Source of the DNA: Chytridium lagenaria
Lineage: Eukaryota > Chytridiomycota > Chytridiomycetes > Chytridiales > Chytridiaceae
Length of the DNA stretch: 64,000 nucleotides
Reading direction: 5' to 3'
NCBI GenBank assembly: GCA_025449115.1
Contig: JAHLKC010000004.1
Span: forward strand, 310,001-374,000
Below, piece by piece: positions 15,001-27,299 of this stretch. Position numbers and translations under genes: made by a program. Within the stretch, counting starts at the first letter, position 1, and the number at the start of each line of letters is the position of its first letter. The notes under the pieces were generated by a model, which saw only the letters and a list, made by a program, of their open reading frames with translations, did not search any database and was not told the origin of the DNA.

Positions 15001-16118
15001 TATTTTATTCTATGTTTCTACCGCATAAGCCATTTATGTTAACAGCTGTTTATAGGAGAGAGACGCATCCGAGTTCTTACACTAGCTGTTCCAATTACGG
15101 CAAATTTGGCCGATGTTTTCGCTTCGGCAGATCAGTTTGCTATTGCTGCACTGCTTGCAAAGAAAGGTAAACTCACTATTCTACTTTCTTATTTGACGCA
15201 ATATCTCATAAAGGTATCGAGAGGTCTCTCATCTCGAAGATTGAGGATGCAAGAGATGCTATTACGTATAAGATGAACGAGATTATCGCGGCATACAGAA
15301 CAGCGTTTTCGTCTTCTGGGCAGTCGAACCAGGTTCTTCTTCCCAAGAATCTCAAGCTCCTTCCTATTCTTATTCTTGGATTGCTTAAGACGGTGTGTAC
15401 TTGTTGACCTCTTGACTTGTTCGTTTATTTAACTTATCTGTGCACTTCTGTTGTAGACGGCATTCCGTGCCACCAATCTTATTCCATCCGATCTTCGTTC
15501 ATTTGCTATGGCCATGATGTACGTTTACCCTACGGAACTTTGCTTATTGGCGGCACATCCTCGCTTCTACGCCCTTCATTCGCTAGATCAGAAGGTCGGA
15601 CTCCCAGACGAGAACGATAAGATTGTTTTGCCGCCGCTCTTGAACTTAAGCAGCGAGAAGCTGGAAAGGAACGGTCTTTACCTTTTAGATAATGGTGCCG
15701 AAATTTTTATTTGGGTCGGAAGAAATGTCGCCCCTGAGCTGTGTCAAATGATTTTCGATAAACCATCTTACGAAGCTATCCCAGTTGGAAAGGTATCACC
15801 TCCAATTAGGCACGTCTAACTTTTCGCTAGGTTATTGTCCCCACTTTGAAAAACGAGTGGAGTCAAAGGATTCAGAACATTATTGGCAGGATTAAGCACT
15901 ATCGTTTGCTGACGATGACAATGTACCCCATACGTATATCGTAAAGGAGGACGGTGACCGAACCTTCGCTTGTGGTTCTTGACGCATTTGGTTGAGGACA
16001 GGATTGAGTCAGGACACAGCTACCCGCAGTTCCTGCAAGTGTTGCGTGAGAACGTAAGCGAACAAGTTTCGGTGGTATCCACTAACTTTTTTAGTCGATG
16101 AAGATGACCATTTCATAG
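12050..16118 (+). CDS. SEC24: SEC24, COPII coat cargo-binding subunit
   Basis: SEC24 pairs with SEC23 and selects cargo into COPII vesicles at ER exit sites. The N-terminal part (exons to about 13210) is Gly/Pro/Gln-rich and disordered, starting [20 protein letters not shown]. The zinc finger follows ([14 protein letters not shown] ... KCNMC, about 13550-13640). Next come the trunk ([34 protein letters not shown]), the beta-sandwich/helical part ([47 protein letters not shown]) and the C-terminal gelsolin-like domain ([18 protein letters not shown]). About ten exons are needed. The stop is placed at 16116-16118 after a last intron (about 16053-16094). One-base breaks occur near 13350, 14190 (C run) and 14433 (A run); each correction restores family sequence. 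I see a single SEC24 form; the paralogue type is unclear. Confidence 0.95.
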
Positions 16119-16258
16119 AACTGCTTTCCCTCGTATTAATGATCGTATCGTTTTTTAGACCTTTTACTTTTCTTCTGTTTGCTCTGTTCGTAGCAAAGGC
16201 TCTGCCTTCATGGCAGGGAGTCGCCTTCATTTTTTTTGAAGACAAACTGAAAATAAAA

Positions 16259-16691
16259 ATGTTGAGAACAATAGTGAGAAATGGTGCATCCTGTGCAAGA
16301 ATATCGTCGTCAGCAGCGAGATCCACATCTACTGCATCCCATCGGCTCAGCGAAGGATTCGCATTTAGACATGTGGAGTCTAACTTTCGACCGTCCATTC
16401 CAAAGATGACAGAAAGCCCTTTTGGATCGCAGACCTTTTCAGCAGCACAAAATACCCCAACCGCCTCTTTAGCCACCCCATCACAACCTGTAAGTGGTCG
16501 TTCTTCTGTGATATAGAAGCAGAAAAACTATTATCTGATGCAATTGCTTTTTGTCCATATTGGCATGCCCTTTGCAACAGAGCACATCCTTGACGACGAG
16601 TTCCATCGCCTCGCGCCTCGGCGCAACACCACTGGCGATGCGCTGCATATCCAGTTGGGTCTTGACGCAGCAATTGGAAGATGATCATTAA
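16259..16691 (+). CDS. Small protein with presequence-like N-terminus, function unknown
   Basis: Two exons (16259-16489 and 16581-16691) join in phase 0 over a clean GTAAGT...AACAG intron to give about 113 residues. The N-terminus MLRTIVRNGASCARISSSAARS is rich in Arg, Ser and Ala with no acidic residue, so mitochondrial import is likely. The rest is Ser/Thr/Pro-rich and ends QQLEDDH. I recognise no family. A different frame of the second exon also stays open (HILDDEFHRL), so the join or even the gene boundary may be wrong, and this exon may belong to a longer gene with the next entry. Confidence 0.4.
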
Positions 16692-16738
16692 AAAACCTAT
16701 GAATATCTTCAAGAATAAATATGAGTCGTTGCAAGTGA

Positions 16739-17656
16739 TTGGTTGATGATGCTTTTGAAGCAGACAATGCATCTCGTTGCATGGTTAAGAACATAATAAA
16801 GTTGGGTGAACTCGTGGTTTTCAGACGTATCATCGCCATGCATAGCATCGACAGTGGCGAAAGCAGCGGGCTCCATCATCGCAAGAGGAAGCCAGAATAT
16901 GCTGGACCAGCAGGGCTCTGATGTTGTTGGGGTGATGAGAGAGCCACCAGGCTGTTAGAGTCCGTAGTTTTAAAGAATGTACTAAAACGTATTTAGCATA
17001 AATCACGTCCTGTGGAACTAGATAATCAGTTCGTGCGCGTGCTATTTACAACGATCCCGTTCAAGAGCTTTTGCTTCAAGATGAGGACAAGTGGGACGCG
17101 GCGATCGCGTCGTCGCGAGGCAGCGAGGAACTTTTGAGGCCGCTAAAGAAATCGAGTAGTTATCTTCTAGGGTGTCGGTTTCACCTTCCTTCACACGATG
17201 CCAACTGTGATGGGCCATCCGAGAAGACAGTTATAATGGTATGTTAGCGGCATGTATCTGGTTTAAATAAGATATTGTAGCCTACGCTCAATACCGAGCC
17301 GCCAGCCCAAGAAGAGGCTAGAACGTCATACTCACGGAAATTGGAGTGGACATCATATGCCACTCAACAATACCACTATTCAACCACTTTCTAAGGCAGC
17401 TCTTCGAAATCCCTCATATTGGCCAGTGTACAGTCCTTCGCGGCACAAAGCTCTTCCTCCCGTTTTTGAATCCACCATACGTGCCGCTACGTGGAAGAAT
17501 ACATTGTCGCTTTATGATGACAAACAGACGTCTGCAGCCTTCGATGCAACGCAAAAAATGCTTGATTCCCATCTGACTTTCGCTAAATCCTTAACGTTGA
17601 GGTACTCGCGAAACGTAGACTGGTCAAAGCGTAAAGGAACAGGCGGTGTGGACTAA
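16739..17656 (+). CDS. Uncharacterised multi-exon gene
   Basis: Plus-strand coding blocks are separated by plausible introns. They include SIIARGSQNMLDQQGSDVVG (about 16870-16940), YNDPVQELLLQDEDKWDAAI (about 17045-17105) and a last block that includes PSYWPVYSPSRHKALPPVFE and ends DWSKRKGTGGVD at 17656. The composition is that of a normal soluble protein. I cannot name a family; the conserved-looking last block is the best part to search. The start is not fixed and frame breaks are likely. Confidence 0.45.
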
Positions 17657-17883
17657 GTTTTAGGGGACGCGGGAAACTTGAAGCTATTCGGATAAATCAG
17701 TTTCAAAACAAGTGAACAATTGCGAAGTTTCGTGTGTTGTTTTGCCTGAAAAAATATACCCGAAACAACATGGGAGGAACAACATGTCGGCATTGCAGCT
17801 GGATCTGGGGGTGGCCATGCAGCATCCACTCTTAAATTCGCGGTACTCGAGCACCGGGATCTTCAACAGCATCGTCCTCATCA

Positions 17884-20800
17884 ATGTCGGAAGATAGTAA
17901 AGGCAAGAGAAGGTCAACCACAGAGGGTACATCTGGTCGAATTAATTTTAGAATGGATGCGACTAGCTTTGAATCTCTTGCAAAAACAATTCTTTGGAAG
18001 AGAGCGGTTCAGCAGGCTCACAGCAAGAGGGTATTTTTCTCCTAGGGACACCGCCATAGAGATCGCTTCTCGGATTTCTCGTCGGAAAAGGCGGATGAAC
18101 AGGCCTCTTCTGGGCTGGAAGAAGTTGAAGTGGCTCCAAAATTGGCGACTGAAACACCCGTGGAGCCAGATATCCAAAGAATTTAAAGACTTAGAAGATG
18201 AAGACGATTCTTGGCTCGCCCAAGAAAGAAAAAATCTATTCGCAAGTTGGGGCAGGCAGATGCCGGAATCACCTGGTATCGCCAACCCTATGCAACAGGG
18301 CAGGGATGAAGATGAGGAGAATATGGCATTGGAATCAGCTAAACTCGAACAAGACTTCTCGACTGTTAATGGATTAACTGAAGACGCAAGTAATTTGGAG
18401 CATCATTCTTCTCAATATCACTATTCTTCTCAAGAGACTGAGAAGAAAGTGAATGATGCCATTGAGGAAGACCTTTCAATTCAGAAGCCATGCAATATTT
18501 TTCTGATGACGAAAGAGAGAAGTCTTGAGCTTGTTCAGGGAGAGGGACGGCCTGAATTGACGCCATATATGCAACGCCTCTTCAAGCAGTCGAAGCACCT
18601 CCCCAACAGACGTCGCTTCAAAGGAGATGAGAGCCGGCTATCCATGTCTGAAGCCCTTCCTCACGTGATTTTGAACCAAGAAGCAATGGGCTTTGACGTG
18701 AACCAAAATCCCATTCCTCTGTCCTCCACAGCCGACGGATCTGAGGACCTTTAGATGCTTCGTCAGAGTCAGTCAACGGAAAAGAGGAAAGCACAAATCT
18801 GTTTAAATCTAAAGCTATAAGGGGCTTAAAAGCTCACATCTCCTATTTCAAAGATGTTTCATTCGAAGGATAGCTTATCTTCGGCTACGTCATCTAGATC
18901 TTTAGCCGAAGTGGGAGGAAGCGACATTGACGATGTGATTGAACCATTGATTCAGAATCTTCTCGAGAAAGGAGGGAGAGCATTCAAGTCGTATGAGTCG
19001 TTCAAGAGGATCAGCAGAATGAAAAAGTCTTCTGTAAACCCGGAGCGTGAGGCGACTTCTGCGGACACCAAAAAGTCTTTTGGAAGCTTGAAAAAGTCTT
19101 AAGGAGACGGCGAAGAGTATGATGGGAGGTCGACTCGAACTCTAGCAGAATTTAGGAGCTCGCCGTGGGCAATGATAAGGCTGGTGGTGAATCTGACACG
19201 GAGTCTCTTACAAGTCAAGTTTTAGTTTGAAGTCTCTTATTTCGAAGCCGATCGTGGAAGAGAATTCGATCCCAAAAGAAACTGCAGCGTTTGAGGATAA
19301 GTCTCTACAGCCTGAAGAAAATCTCAGGAATACGAAGAACCTTACCGCGACATCGTCGGAATTCACAGACTACACAATCGTAGGAAAGACGTCACTAAAG
19401 TCGAAGGAGGAGCTGCCTGAGTCCCAATTCACAGAAAGAGTTATCCCTGGACTTTTGACACACTCGCTACGGCTCATAAGTTCGATTCTGAAAGCCAAAA
19501 TCTGGCAGTAGTCAAGATCACTTGCCCTCTAGTCATAACTTGGTTATTAATCTCAACGCCGCTCAATCGAAGCTCGCCGATGAAAATTCACGTTTACTCA
19601 GAGAAGAACTCCTGAAAACTGCAGAAAAGATTGAGAAAATCGCTGGTCCGGTCAGACATCATCGAGACACATTGACACCAAAAGATGTGATTTCCAAACC
19701 GGAAGTCACGTCGCATTTGGACCAAAAGCTCAAAATCTCCGAACCTATTCACCATTTTCACAGTCAATCAGTACTTTGTCTTTAGTGATAATACCGCCTT
19801 TGTTCAAAGACAGGAGGCAGAGAAATTTCATAATTCCAAAGTCTCTGTCGAATCGCTCTCATCCAATATCAGTCTTACGAGCGCACAAGCAAGAGCAGTT
19901 ATCGCTAATGTTCTGACTGCGGAATCACCTGTTCAAGCAGAAATGTGATGGAGAGAAAGTAGAATCTATCTCGAAGCCGGCATCTGTGGCTGCAGCGAAG
20001 GAAATGAGCAACCTCCAGGAAATTACGTCTGGCCCCAACAAAGCCTTAAAAGAGGAACAACATCCGTTCTAGATGAAGTTGAGGCTGTGTATGCGACATA
20101 AAGGCAGTCAAGTCGGTTGAAAGTTAGATGAGACGAAGAACCCGAGGCTTTAGTGGAATCACTTTCCAAGCCCACCGCGGAGCCTTCTGAAGAAAAGAAT
20201 CACATCAAATATTCCTTTAAGAAAAGATCTTACTGCTGTCGTCGAAAGATCAGCAGTATTGTCTAAACATGGAGGAAACACCTGTGAGCGGGAGTGAAAG
20301 CGAAAGAAAGGAGATTTGACTGGATCCAACCAAGACCTGAAAAAGCATCGCCATTTTCCAACCGACAATAGTTTCCGGAAAGCTTATGGACGGGATTCAA
20401 AATGAAAAAAGGGATAATATTAGTACATTTAACCAAAAACTGAAAACCGCCGACCTTTCGCAACCGACAGCAAATTTCGTAACTCCCACTGGAGGAGACG
20501 ATTTCACCAATAGGATGATTCCGAAAGTGGAGGAGTCCAAAATTTCAGCTGCCATATCCGAAACACCGTTGCCTTACAAGTCGAGTTTAAGCTTAAAGTC
20601 TTCACCTTTGAAAGGATCGACTGCTGAGATTTTAGCCGCCAAAGAGGTTTCCATCTCAAAGGAGAAGATTGAGAAGATGGAGACTCATCAAGACTCTCAA
20701 ATGCTCTATGCGACACCTGGAGAGAAAGAACGGGCTAGACGGAGGGAGAATGCATTAAAGTCAAATGATGAATTAAAATCTGGCGATCCCTCTATTTCTC

Positions 20801-21962
20801 AGAGGAAACTCCGCTAAGTAGCTCAGAGCCGACAGCCTTGCTGAATCCGACGGAGGTAGAGAAAAGGACTGAGAGGATTGAAGTAAAGGCTGCTACAACA
20901 ACAGCGAATGACAGTATGAATATACCTCTAAATGTGAGTGACATTATCAGAAACCTTTTAATATTTTCTAGATGACGCTGAAGGCTTCATTAAAGGGGGT
21001 AAATGTGAGGTAAAGTTTGAAAACTTCGAGTTGACGTGCACCGACAAAGGTATTTTTTTTTTATTCAAAACGCTGATTATAATATTTAAATAAGGCAAAC
21101 CTTGAAGCACTTTTTCCCCATCGAAGCACGGTAGAATTATCAAAGCGCAGCAGGACGGTGATAATGAGGTGGTCGTCACGGCATGCGTCACTAGGAAGAA
21201 AGAATATGGCAGGATCTAAATTAAAAAAGCTTAAGCTTCAATTGGATGATGCTAGCAAGTCAAAATCATTTGCTGGAATGATAATGAATGCCGTATATGG
21301 ATCAGGTATAAAGTTTTATGTATATGCCATCTAATATAATTAAAGTGACTTTTGACGTGAACGTGACCAGAAATGTACTGGTATTGGTGGACAAATTTGA
21401 CAGTAAAGATGCGATCAAGAACGTTGAAAACACATGAAACCAGTTTGGGATGCGGCTCAAAAGGTCACAGAAATTAAACGTAACTGTTTTATTCTTCATC
21501 TTGATCTAACGACCTTAGCTGTTCAGTTTTAATGAATTTAGTGTGTCAAATGTTTTGCAAACGCAAGACTGGTCCAGGTTGGGAATATCGTTGTGATATC
21601 AAACGACTTCGCACCCAGGTTGTGCCAGGTCCTGGTCCGAAGCTCTCTGTGCACAAACCCTGGTAAAGTAATTATATATACTTCACTAACAATTTAAGTG
21701 CATCTTCCGGTAGAGTCTGACCCAGTAGATGCTGCCTTGGCTGTGCTAAAATGTGAGCTAATTGTTCTTCTTAGTTATTTTATGTTTTTGTCTTCCGAAT
21801 ATTTGAGCAAGATGATTTTACCTACATTGATGCTGACTCCACTCACCATTGTTAGCCTCCATCGGAAAAAGCAAAAAGGGCGCCCTCCATGTCACAGGAT
21901 TTATTCCAAGTAGAGAAGAAGGGAAGCTTGCGGGCTTTTTCAAGGCATTTAACAAGCAGTAA
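17884..21962 (+). CDS. Long, mostly disordered Ser/Lys/Glu-rich protein
   Basis: The likely start is the ATG at 17884 (MSEDSKGKRRS). Coding blocks in shifting frames run to a stop at 21960-21962 and look like one protein of over 1,000 residues interrupted by one-base breaks and short introns. Most of it is low-complexity and charged (EDEDDSWLAQERK, SLSSATSSRSLAEVGG, KSSLKSKEELPES). The last kilobase differs: short exons encode ordered-looking pieces such as CEVKFENFELTCTDKG, NVTRNVLVLVDKFDSKDAIK, GPGWEYRCDIKRLRTQVVPG and GALHVTGFIPSREEGKLAGF. I recognise neither part. Such an architecture suits a scaffold with one small C-terminal domain. It may be two genes; the region 18750-20380 is the most broken. 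Confidence 0.5.
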
Positions 21963-22139
21963 TCAGTGATACCCGCATTGTTTTTATTCTAGCAAGGAAT
22001 TTTATATATTAATGTGCCTACTTGGAAAAAAAGAAGAATCCACAAAATCAAAGCGCATAGGTTTGCTATTATTATAAATGCAAGAAGAAGATGAAGGGCA
22101 ATTGATATTTCAAAAAAAGAAAAAGAAACAGCAGGCTGC

Positions 22140-22918
22140 TCAAATGCAGGAGGTAAAAAGGGCGTAGTGGTCCGAAATATACCCTGGAACTTGGAGCAAT
22201 CTCCCTCTCTGCACCTCAAACGACGTAACCGCCATATTCTTCAAAAAAACTCGATCAAATCTGCACCGGAAACCCCGGAACGAACCATTCTTGGGATGAA
22301 AATCATTGTGGAGAGAGTCCCATGTAAACTTATGCTCGTTTGGCGATCCGGAGAGAAGAAACGCGTCTCTGAGTCCGAGTTTAGTTACAGCACCTGTCTC
22401 AGGTTCTCTCATATTCATGTCTCCGCAGACAAGTGCTTTATGAAAAAATGGCAGAACGGCATTCGAGACTGCCTCTAGCATTTGAAGACGAGACGCCGCA
22501 CCGTCATTATACGGTGGAAGATGGCAGTTAACAAAAACAGACGGCTTCAAGTCGGTATGAAATTTGAAAGGTGTCATGCACAATGGCGGCTTCTTCTCGT
22601 TCACTGCAGAGAGAACAGCAGCACATTCCTCAGTCAAATCCGCTGAATCAACAGTTGACCTATTTCTAAAAAGGAGACATCCACAAAGGTAGCCACCTTC
22701 AGGCAATGTGAATCTGCAGTGGTAAGAAGCTGGAACGTTGTGTCTTGCTCAATTCGATTGATGATATTCTCAGAAGCCTCTTGAAGAGCAAGCAGATGTG
22801 GTCTCGTGTCGGCGAGAAGAGCGGCAAATGCGTCCCACTTCTTTATTCCTCTGTTTTGGTAGGTATGGGGAACTTCATCACCGGATACGTTAAAGGAAAG
22901 GACGCGGAGGGCAGCCAT
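22140..22918 (-). CDS. Endonuclease/exonuclease/phosphatase protein, TDP2-like
   Basis: The fold is that of Mg2+-dependent EEP phosphodiesterases. In order are LRVLSFNVSG (first strand), HLLALQEAS with the metal-binding Glu, FVNCHLPPY, VCGDMNMREPE (the GDxN motif, written GDTNLRD in TDP2), RFDRVFLKN and SDHYALF with the catalytic Asp-His. The FDRVF and DMNMRE wording is closer to tyrosyl-DNA phosphodiesterase 2 than to APE1 or neutral sphingomyelinase. TDP2 removes topoisomerase II tyrosyl adducts from 5' DNA ends. No ubiquitin-binding N-terminal domain is present, so it is shorter than human TDP2. A frame break or short intron lies near 22640-22700. Confidence 0.75.
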
Positions 22919-23050
22919 AGAGGTTGCTTGTAGTGAGAGGGTTTAGTCCGAACTGTTTCGGCGAATTGTCCATCAACGTTGCACCAAGTTCATAATCAGA
23001 GCTTTTTTTTTTCTCTCCCATTTTCTTTCGAAATCCAAACCGCATTCAAC

Positions 23051-23915
23051 ATGACCAAGGAGGAGGCCCGCATTGTTGACGAGGTGAGGAATGAGCGGAT
23101 GAGGAGGGGATATGCCGATTTATAGGATATCGCTGGCGATGCAAATATTGATGTAGTAGAAAGAATGCATCACGAATGGGGAGGAATGGGGAAGCAAACC
23201 ATTCAAGAGATTATTGCTGACATGTGGAATTCGGAAATCGTAGGTCGAGGACGACGACAGCGATGACGTCCCGGAAGCCGAGGGTGATGCCACCGCCGGC
23301 GACAAGACCCAGAGCCGTGGAGAGAAGAAGGCCCGCAAGGCCCTTACTAAGCACGGTCTTAAGCCTGTTCCTGGAATCACCCGTGTCACTATTCGGAGAC
23401 CCCGCAACGTAAGGACTTTTCGAAAAGGATTTAAGAAAGAGTTTTTGTACAGATTGAACTCATTTTGGAGATTAGGTACTCTTTGTCATTGCCCAGCCCG
23501 AGGTCTACAAATCTGCTGGAAGCGACAGTAAGTTCTCGGCTCCTCAGGACAAAGCTGACGTTATTAAGCCTACGTCGTTTTCGGTGAGGTCAAGGTCGAG
23601 GACTTAAACTCCCAGGCCAATCTGCGGCCGCCGAGAACTTCAGGGCTCAGGAGATCCTTGAGTCTGGAGCCAACGATGACGAGGCCCCCGAACTCGCTGA
23701 GGATGATGGAGAGGTCGATGAGTCCGGTGTGGAGGCCAAGGACATCGAACTTGTGATGCAGCAGGCCAACGTCTCTCGCTCGAAGGCTGTCAAGGCTCTT
23801 AAGGCCAACGAGAACGACATTGTCAACGCCATCATGGAGCTCACTGTAAGCGTCACATCAATTTTATCATATGTTTGCATTGATCACTCTGACTGTTTAT
23901 ATTTTATAGATGTAA
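23051..23915 (+). CDS. EGD2: Nascent polypeptide-associated complex subunit alpha
   Basis: NAC-alpha dimerises with the beta subunit at the ribosome exit tunnel and controls nascent-chain sorting. Exon 1 is [11 protein letters not shown]; exon 2 gives the acidic linker and the NAC domain ([18 protein letters not shown], then [30 protein letters not shown]). The C-terminal UBA is clear ([31 protein letters not shown]). The last exon holds only the Met and the stop (atg taa, 23910-23915) after an intron from about 23845. A missing G near 23625 breaks the frame between SQANL and [11 protein letters not shown]. Every other part fits fungal EGD2. Confidence 0.95.
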
Positions 23916-24044
23916 AGCTTCCTCTCATTTCCCCGGAACATCTTTCCCAGCAACGTCCTCTTCGATAAATAAATAAAAAATTCACACCTGAAAAGCCTTT
24001 CATATACAATTTTACTGTGTTTTCTTGCATGCAACAATTTTGTG

Positions 24045-27000
24045 ATGGATGACTTCGACATCTATGGAGATGACATTGAACTCGAGCCAGCGGGGTGAGC
24101 GATGACTTTGCATACACAACTAACATCGTTAACTTGAAGGCACTCCATGCGGGCTCGGCGGAAGTGAAACAGGCTCAAGATGCAAGCACACGACCGTCGG
24201 ACATGGACATTACTCAAGCTGCAACAGGTCATGAATCGTTCGATGAAGCTTTTCTGTCAGAAACAAAACAGTCAAATCAACGATATGGAGATTTGGGCGC
24301 CAATAAAGGAAGTCTTACGACCGCTGATATTTCTGCAAATGATATGCACGAGAATGCAGACTCTCAACAGAATTCCTTTTTTAATTATCAGCAATTCTCG
24401 ACTGACGCTGTTGAGGTCAGCGGAAAAAGCCATCCATTTCGACCACCATTTCAAGCAAACACGGATGCAAGAGCACGGGGCTTAACACCCGCGCAGCAGC
24501 AATTCATGCGAGCTTTATTCATTTGCGACTTGACGTGGGTGAGCATATGTATACTCGTTTATTAACTCTGGAACGCTGACACTTCATTGCTTTTTTCTGA
24601 CTCATATGAATGTTTTTGTAATCACATCTTCACTCTTGTTTTTTGATATCCATACTATCGGAGACCAGTTATCAAATCGTTGATTGGGGCTAGAAACGTA
24701 TTTTTACTGGCTGCCCTTCTAACCATCTATATCGTTTTGCATGCAGTATACAACAGACGAGGATTTGATTACGGCGTGCAGGGATGCGGGTGTTGGGGAT
24801 GCCGTTATTGAAAGCGAGGTGTCGTTTTCAGAATATCGTATCAATGGAAAGTCAAAAGGGATTGCTTTTATGGTTTTTCAGACAAGCGAAGCTGCCTTCA
24901 TGGCAAAGGAGTTTTTTGAAAAAATGCAAGTAATTGTTCTCGCTTTACGCAATTACTCGCTATACTTACAATATATCTAACATCTGATTTTCTTAAAAGA
25001 GAGCTGTATGGGAAAAGACCGTCTATCATATGTGCTTCTACCGAATGTGGTTCATCGTCACCGTTTAAACGGTCAGACGATCGAGCTCAACAAGCAAATG
25101 CTGTGCCTATTCCACGGTCGATTCTTCAGATGACTCGCGCAGAGCTAGGAAAACCAACTGGACAAGACCAAGTAATGCCACCTCCTGGAATGGGTCGCGG
25201 CCGCGGGATCAGAGGAAGGCCCCCTCAGGCTTTAGGAGCTAATGTTGGACGCGGGAATTTTGGTGATACTTACCAGTCCCCCAACATAATTCCAAGAATG
25301 CTGGGAGGACCACCCCCTAACCAATTTGGTACTCCATACTTCGATCGAATGTCGATGCCGGCGATAGGTGATCTATCAGTGGATTATGACATGAGTGGCC
25401 AGGGATACCGGCCACCGCTCGTTGCTACTTATCGGCCCTTTCCACAAGGTCCTCGTTCACGTATGAGGTGCGATCTAAAAAATAAACAATTCTTTCATTT
25501 GATTACTTTAATTACTCTTTAATCACTGTCTAAATGGGTTCTCGTCTGCTTGTGTCGTTTATTTTAGGGGGTTACCCATGAGCAATCAGTACATTCCCGG
25601 ACCCCAAGAATACTTCGGTGGTCGCGCAGATGGATACGGTTACGCAGATGACGGTTATTCCGGTGGGTACAGTGGGCACGGGGGTCATGGTGGTCATGGC
25701 GGTCATGGCGGCGGTGGCCATTTCAGTGACTATCAAGACCCCCAGATCAAGAGGATCTTACAATAGGAGAACTAGATATCCGGAGGGCGAGCGGTACTCT
25801 GACCGCAACGTGTTTGAAGATGCACCGGATAGAAGACACGTTGATCAGGGTCCTGGTCGAGATATCATACGGTCGGCGCACCAAAGTCGAGCCAATTCAG
25901 CGGAACCTCCTGGAATGGATAAGACTAAAAGCCTTGGTGAGCGACAGAGAAGCAATGTAGATGAAGAGCCCTGGTCAAGAGACAGATCCCGAACACGGTC
26001 GGTCGTGGCGGACGCCACCAGTGGTCCGTCGTCGACACTAGTTCGTGAGAGAGAGCCAAAGGAATCTTCACGCAAACGACCTCTAATCGAGGTAATTGAA
26101 AAAATGGATAAGGAGGATCCTGGGGTCGGTGACGTGTCGCCGAGAGACAGTAGACGTGTAAGGGATCGAGAAAAAGAGCGTGAGAGAGAAAGAGACAAGG
26201 GGCGTGACCGAGAGAGAGATCGAGACCGGGAAAGGGAAAAGGATCGTGACCACGCCCGTTATGACCGGGATCGCGAGCGTGAACGCCATCGTGACAGGGA
26301 TCGAGACCGTGATCGCGACCGTGATAGGGACGCGGAGAGTGCTGTTCGGATAAAGAACGTCACCGCAGTCATAAGTCACGGGTCGCGGTCAAGCTTCCCG
26401 CGATCGAAGGCTAGGTAGCTCCTCACGGACGAGTCGTCACGAAGATAGTTCGGTGCGTGATAGTGGCCGGCACTTAATTAAGAAAGATTTGCAGCCCCTT
26501 GACATTTCATCGAGAAGGGATAGCCGTGACGACAAAAGGCCAAGTTCTACTCGTTCTTATGACCCTAACAGATTTTGACCGTATTCCGTCACCAGAACAG
26601 CGGCACCCTTCCTCAGACGATGAATGGTCCAATAAGTTGCTGCATTTAGGAATGGCCCTGCTTCAGCCAACTCCTATGGTCACTCAGCAGAAAGCCTGCC
26701 ATCGGCTGTCGAGGGACCCACCGTATTTCCACCTGCTGAACTGGTCAAGCCCGATTCAGATAAACGTTCATCAAGATCGCGTCGACGAAGGCGCCACTCT
26801 GACTCAAGCTCGGACGATAGCGTGGATGAGAGAGAGGGGCCTTCCGTGCCACCGTCTGCAGAGTCTTCGCATAAGGACTCGAGGCGTAGGCACCGAAAGC
26901 GGAAGAAGGGTACGCAGGATTCAACGGAGGCCTCTGGTGGTGGTGGTGGTGGTGGTGATGAGGATGGGGATCGGGATCATGAGGGTGGAAGTGAGAGCAA

Positions 27001-27088
27001 AAAGAAGCGGAAGCATCGCAGAAAGAGGTCGCGGAGACGGGACAAGCGTAGCGACAGCATTGGTGAGGCTGGGCCTTCCATGTCTTGA
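24045..27088 (+). CDS. CPSF6/CFIm68-like pre-mRNA cleavage factor subunit
   Basis: The start MDDFDIYGDDIELEPAG resembles the acidic N-terminus of animal CFIm68. An RRM follows: FICDLTWYTTDEDLITACRD, then SFSEYRINGKSKGIAFMVF and ELYGKRPSIICAS. The LTW-TDEDL wording and position match CPSF6/7, whose RRM binds CFIm25 and UGUA RNA during poly(A)-site choice. Next are Gly/Pro/Met-rich linkers, a His-Gly repeat (about 25679-25720) and an Arg-Asp/Arg-Glu repeat (about 26160-26340). The C-terminus is RS- and Lys/Arg-rich (KKKRKHRRKRSRRRDKR) and ends at 27088. Frame breaks lie near 25740 and in the RS part. Saccharomyces lacks this subunit. Another RRM/RS splicing protein is the alternative, less likely. 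Confidence 0.72.
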
Positions 27089-27299
27089 ATGATGAATTTT
27101 AAAGTCAAAAAATAAAGAATTTGACATCTGGAGTTGTTACAGTATTCCCACACTCACAACAAACACAAACCTCTTCCAGCAAGCAACGTCAACATTCCTT
27201 CAACTTCAACTTACGAAAGCCATCGCATTCAAAGAACAAGTGCATCACACCGACCAGCTCGATGAAAAGAGTGGAAGGGCTGTTATGAATACGCACAAA

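Noticed and set aside
26083..26379. Minus-strand hydrophobic frame that looks like a membrane protein
   Set aside because: It is the antisense shadow of the Arg-Asp repeat of the CPSF6-like gene.
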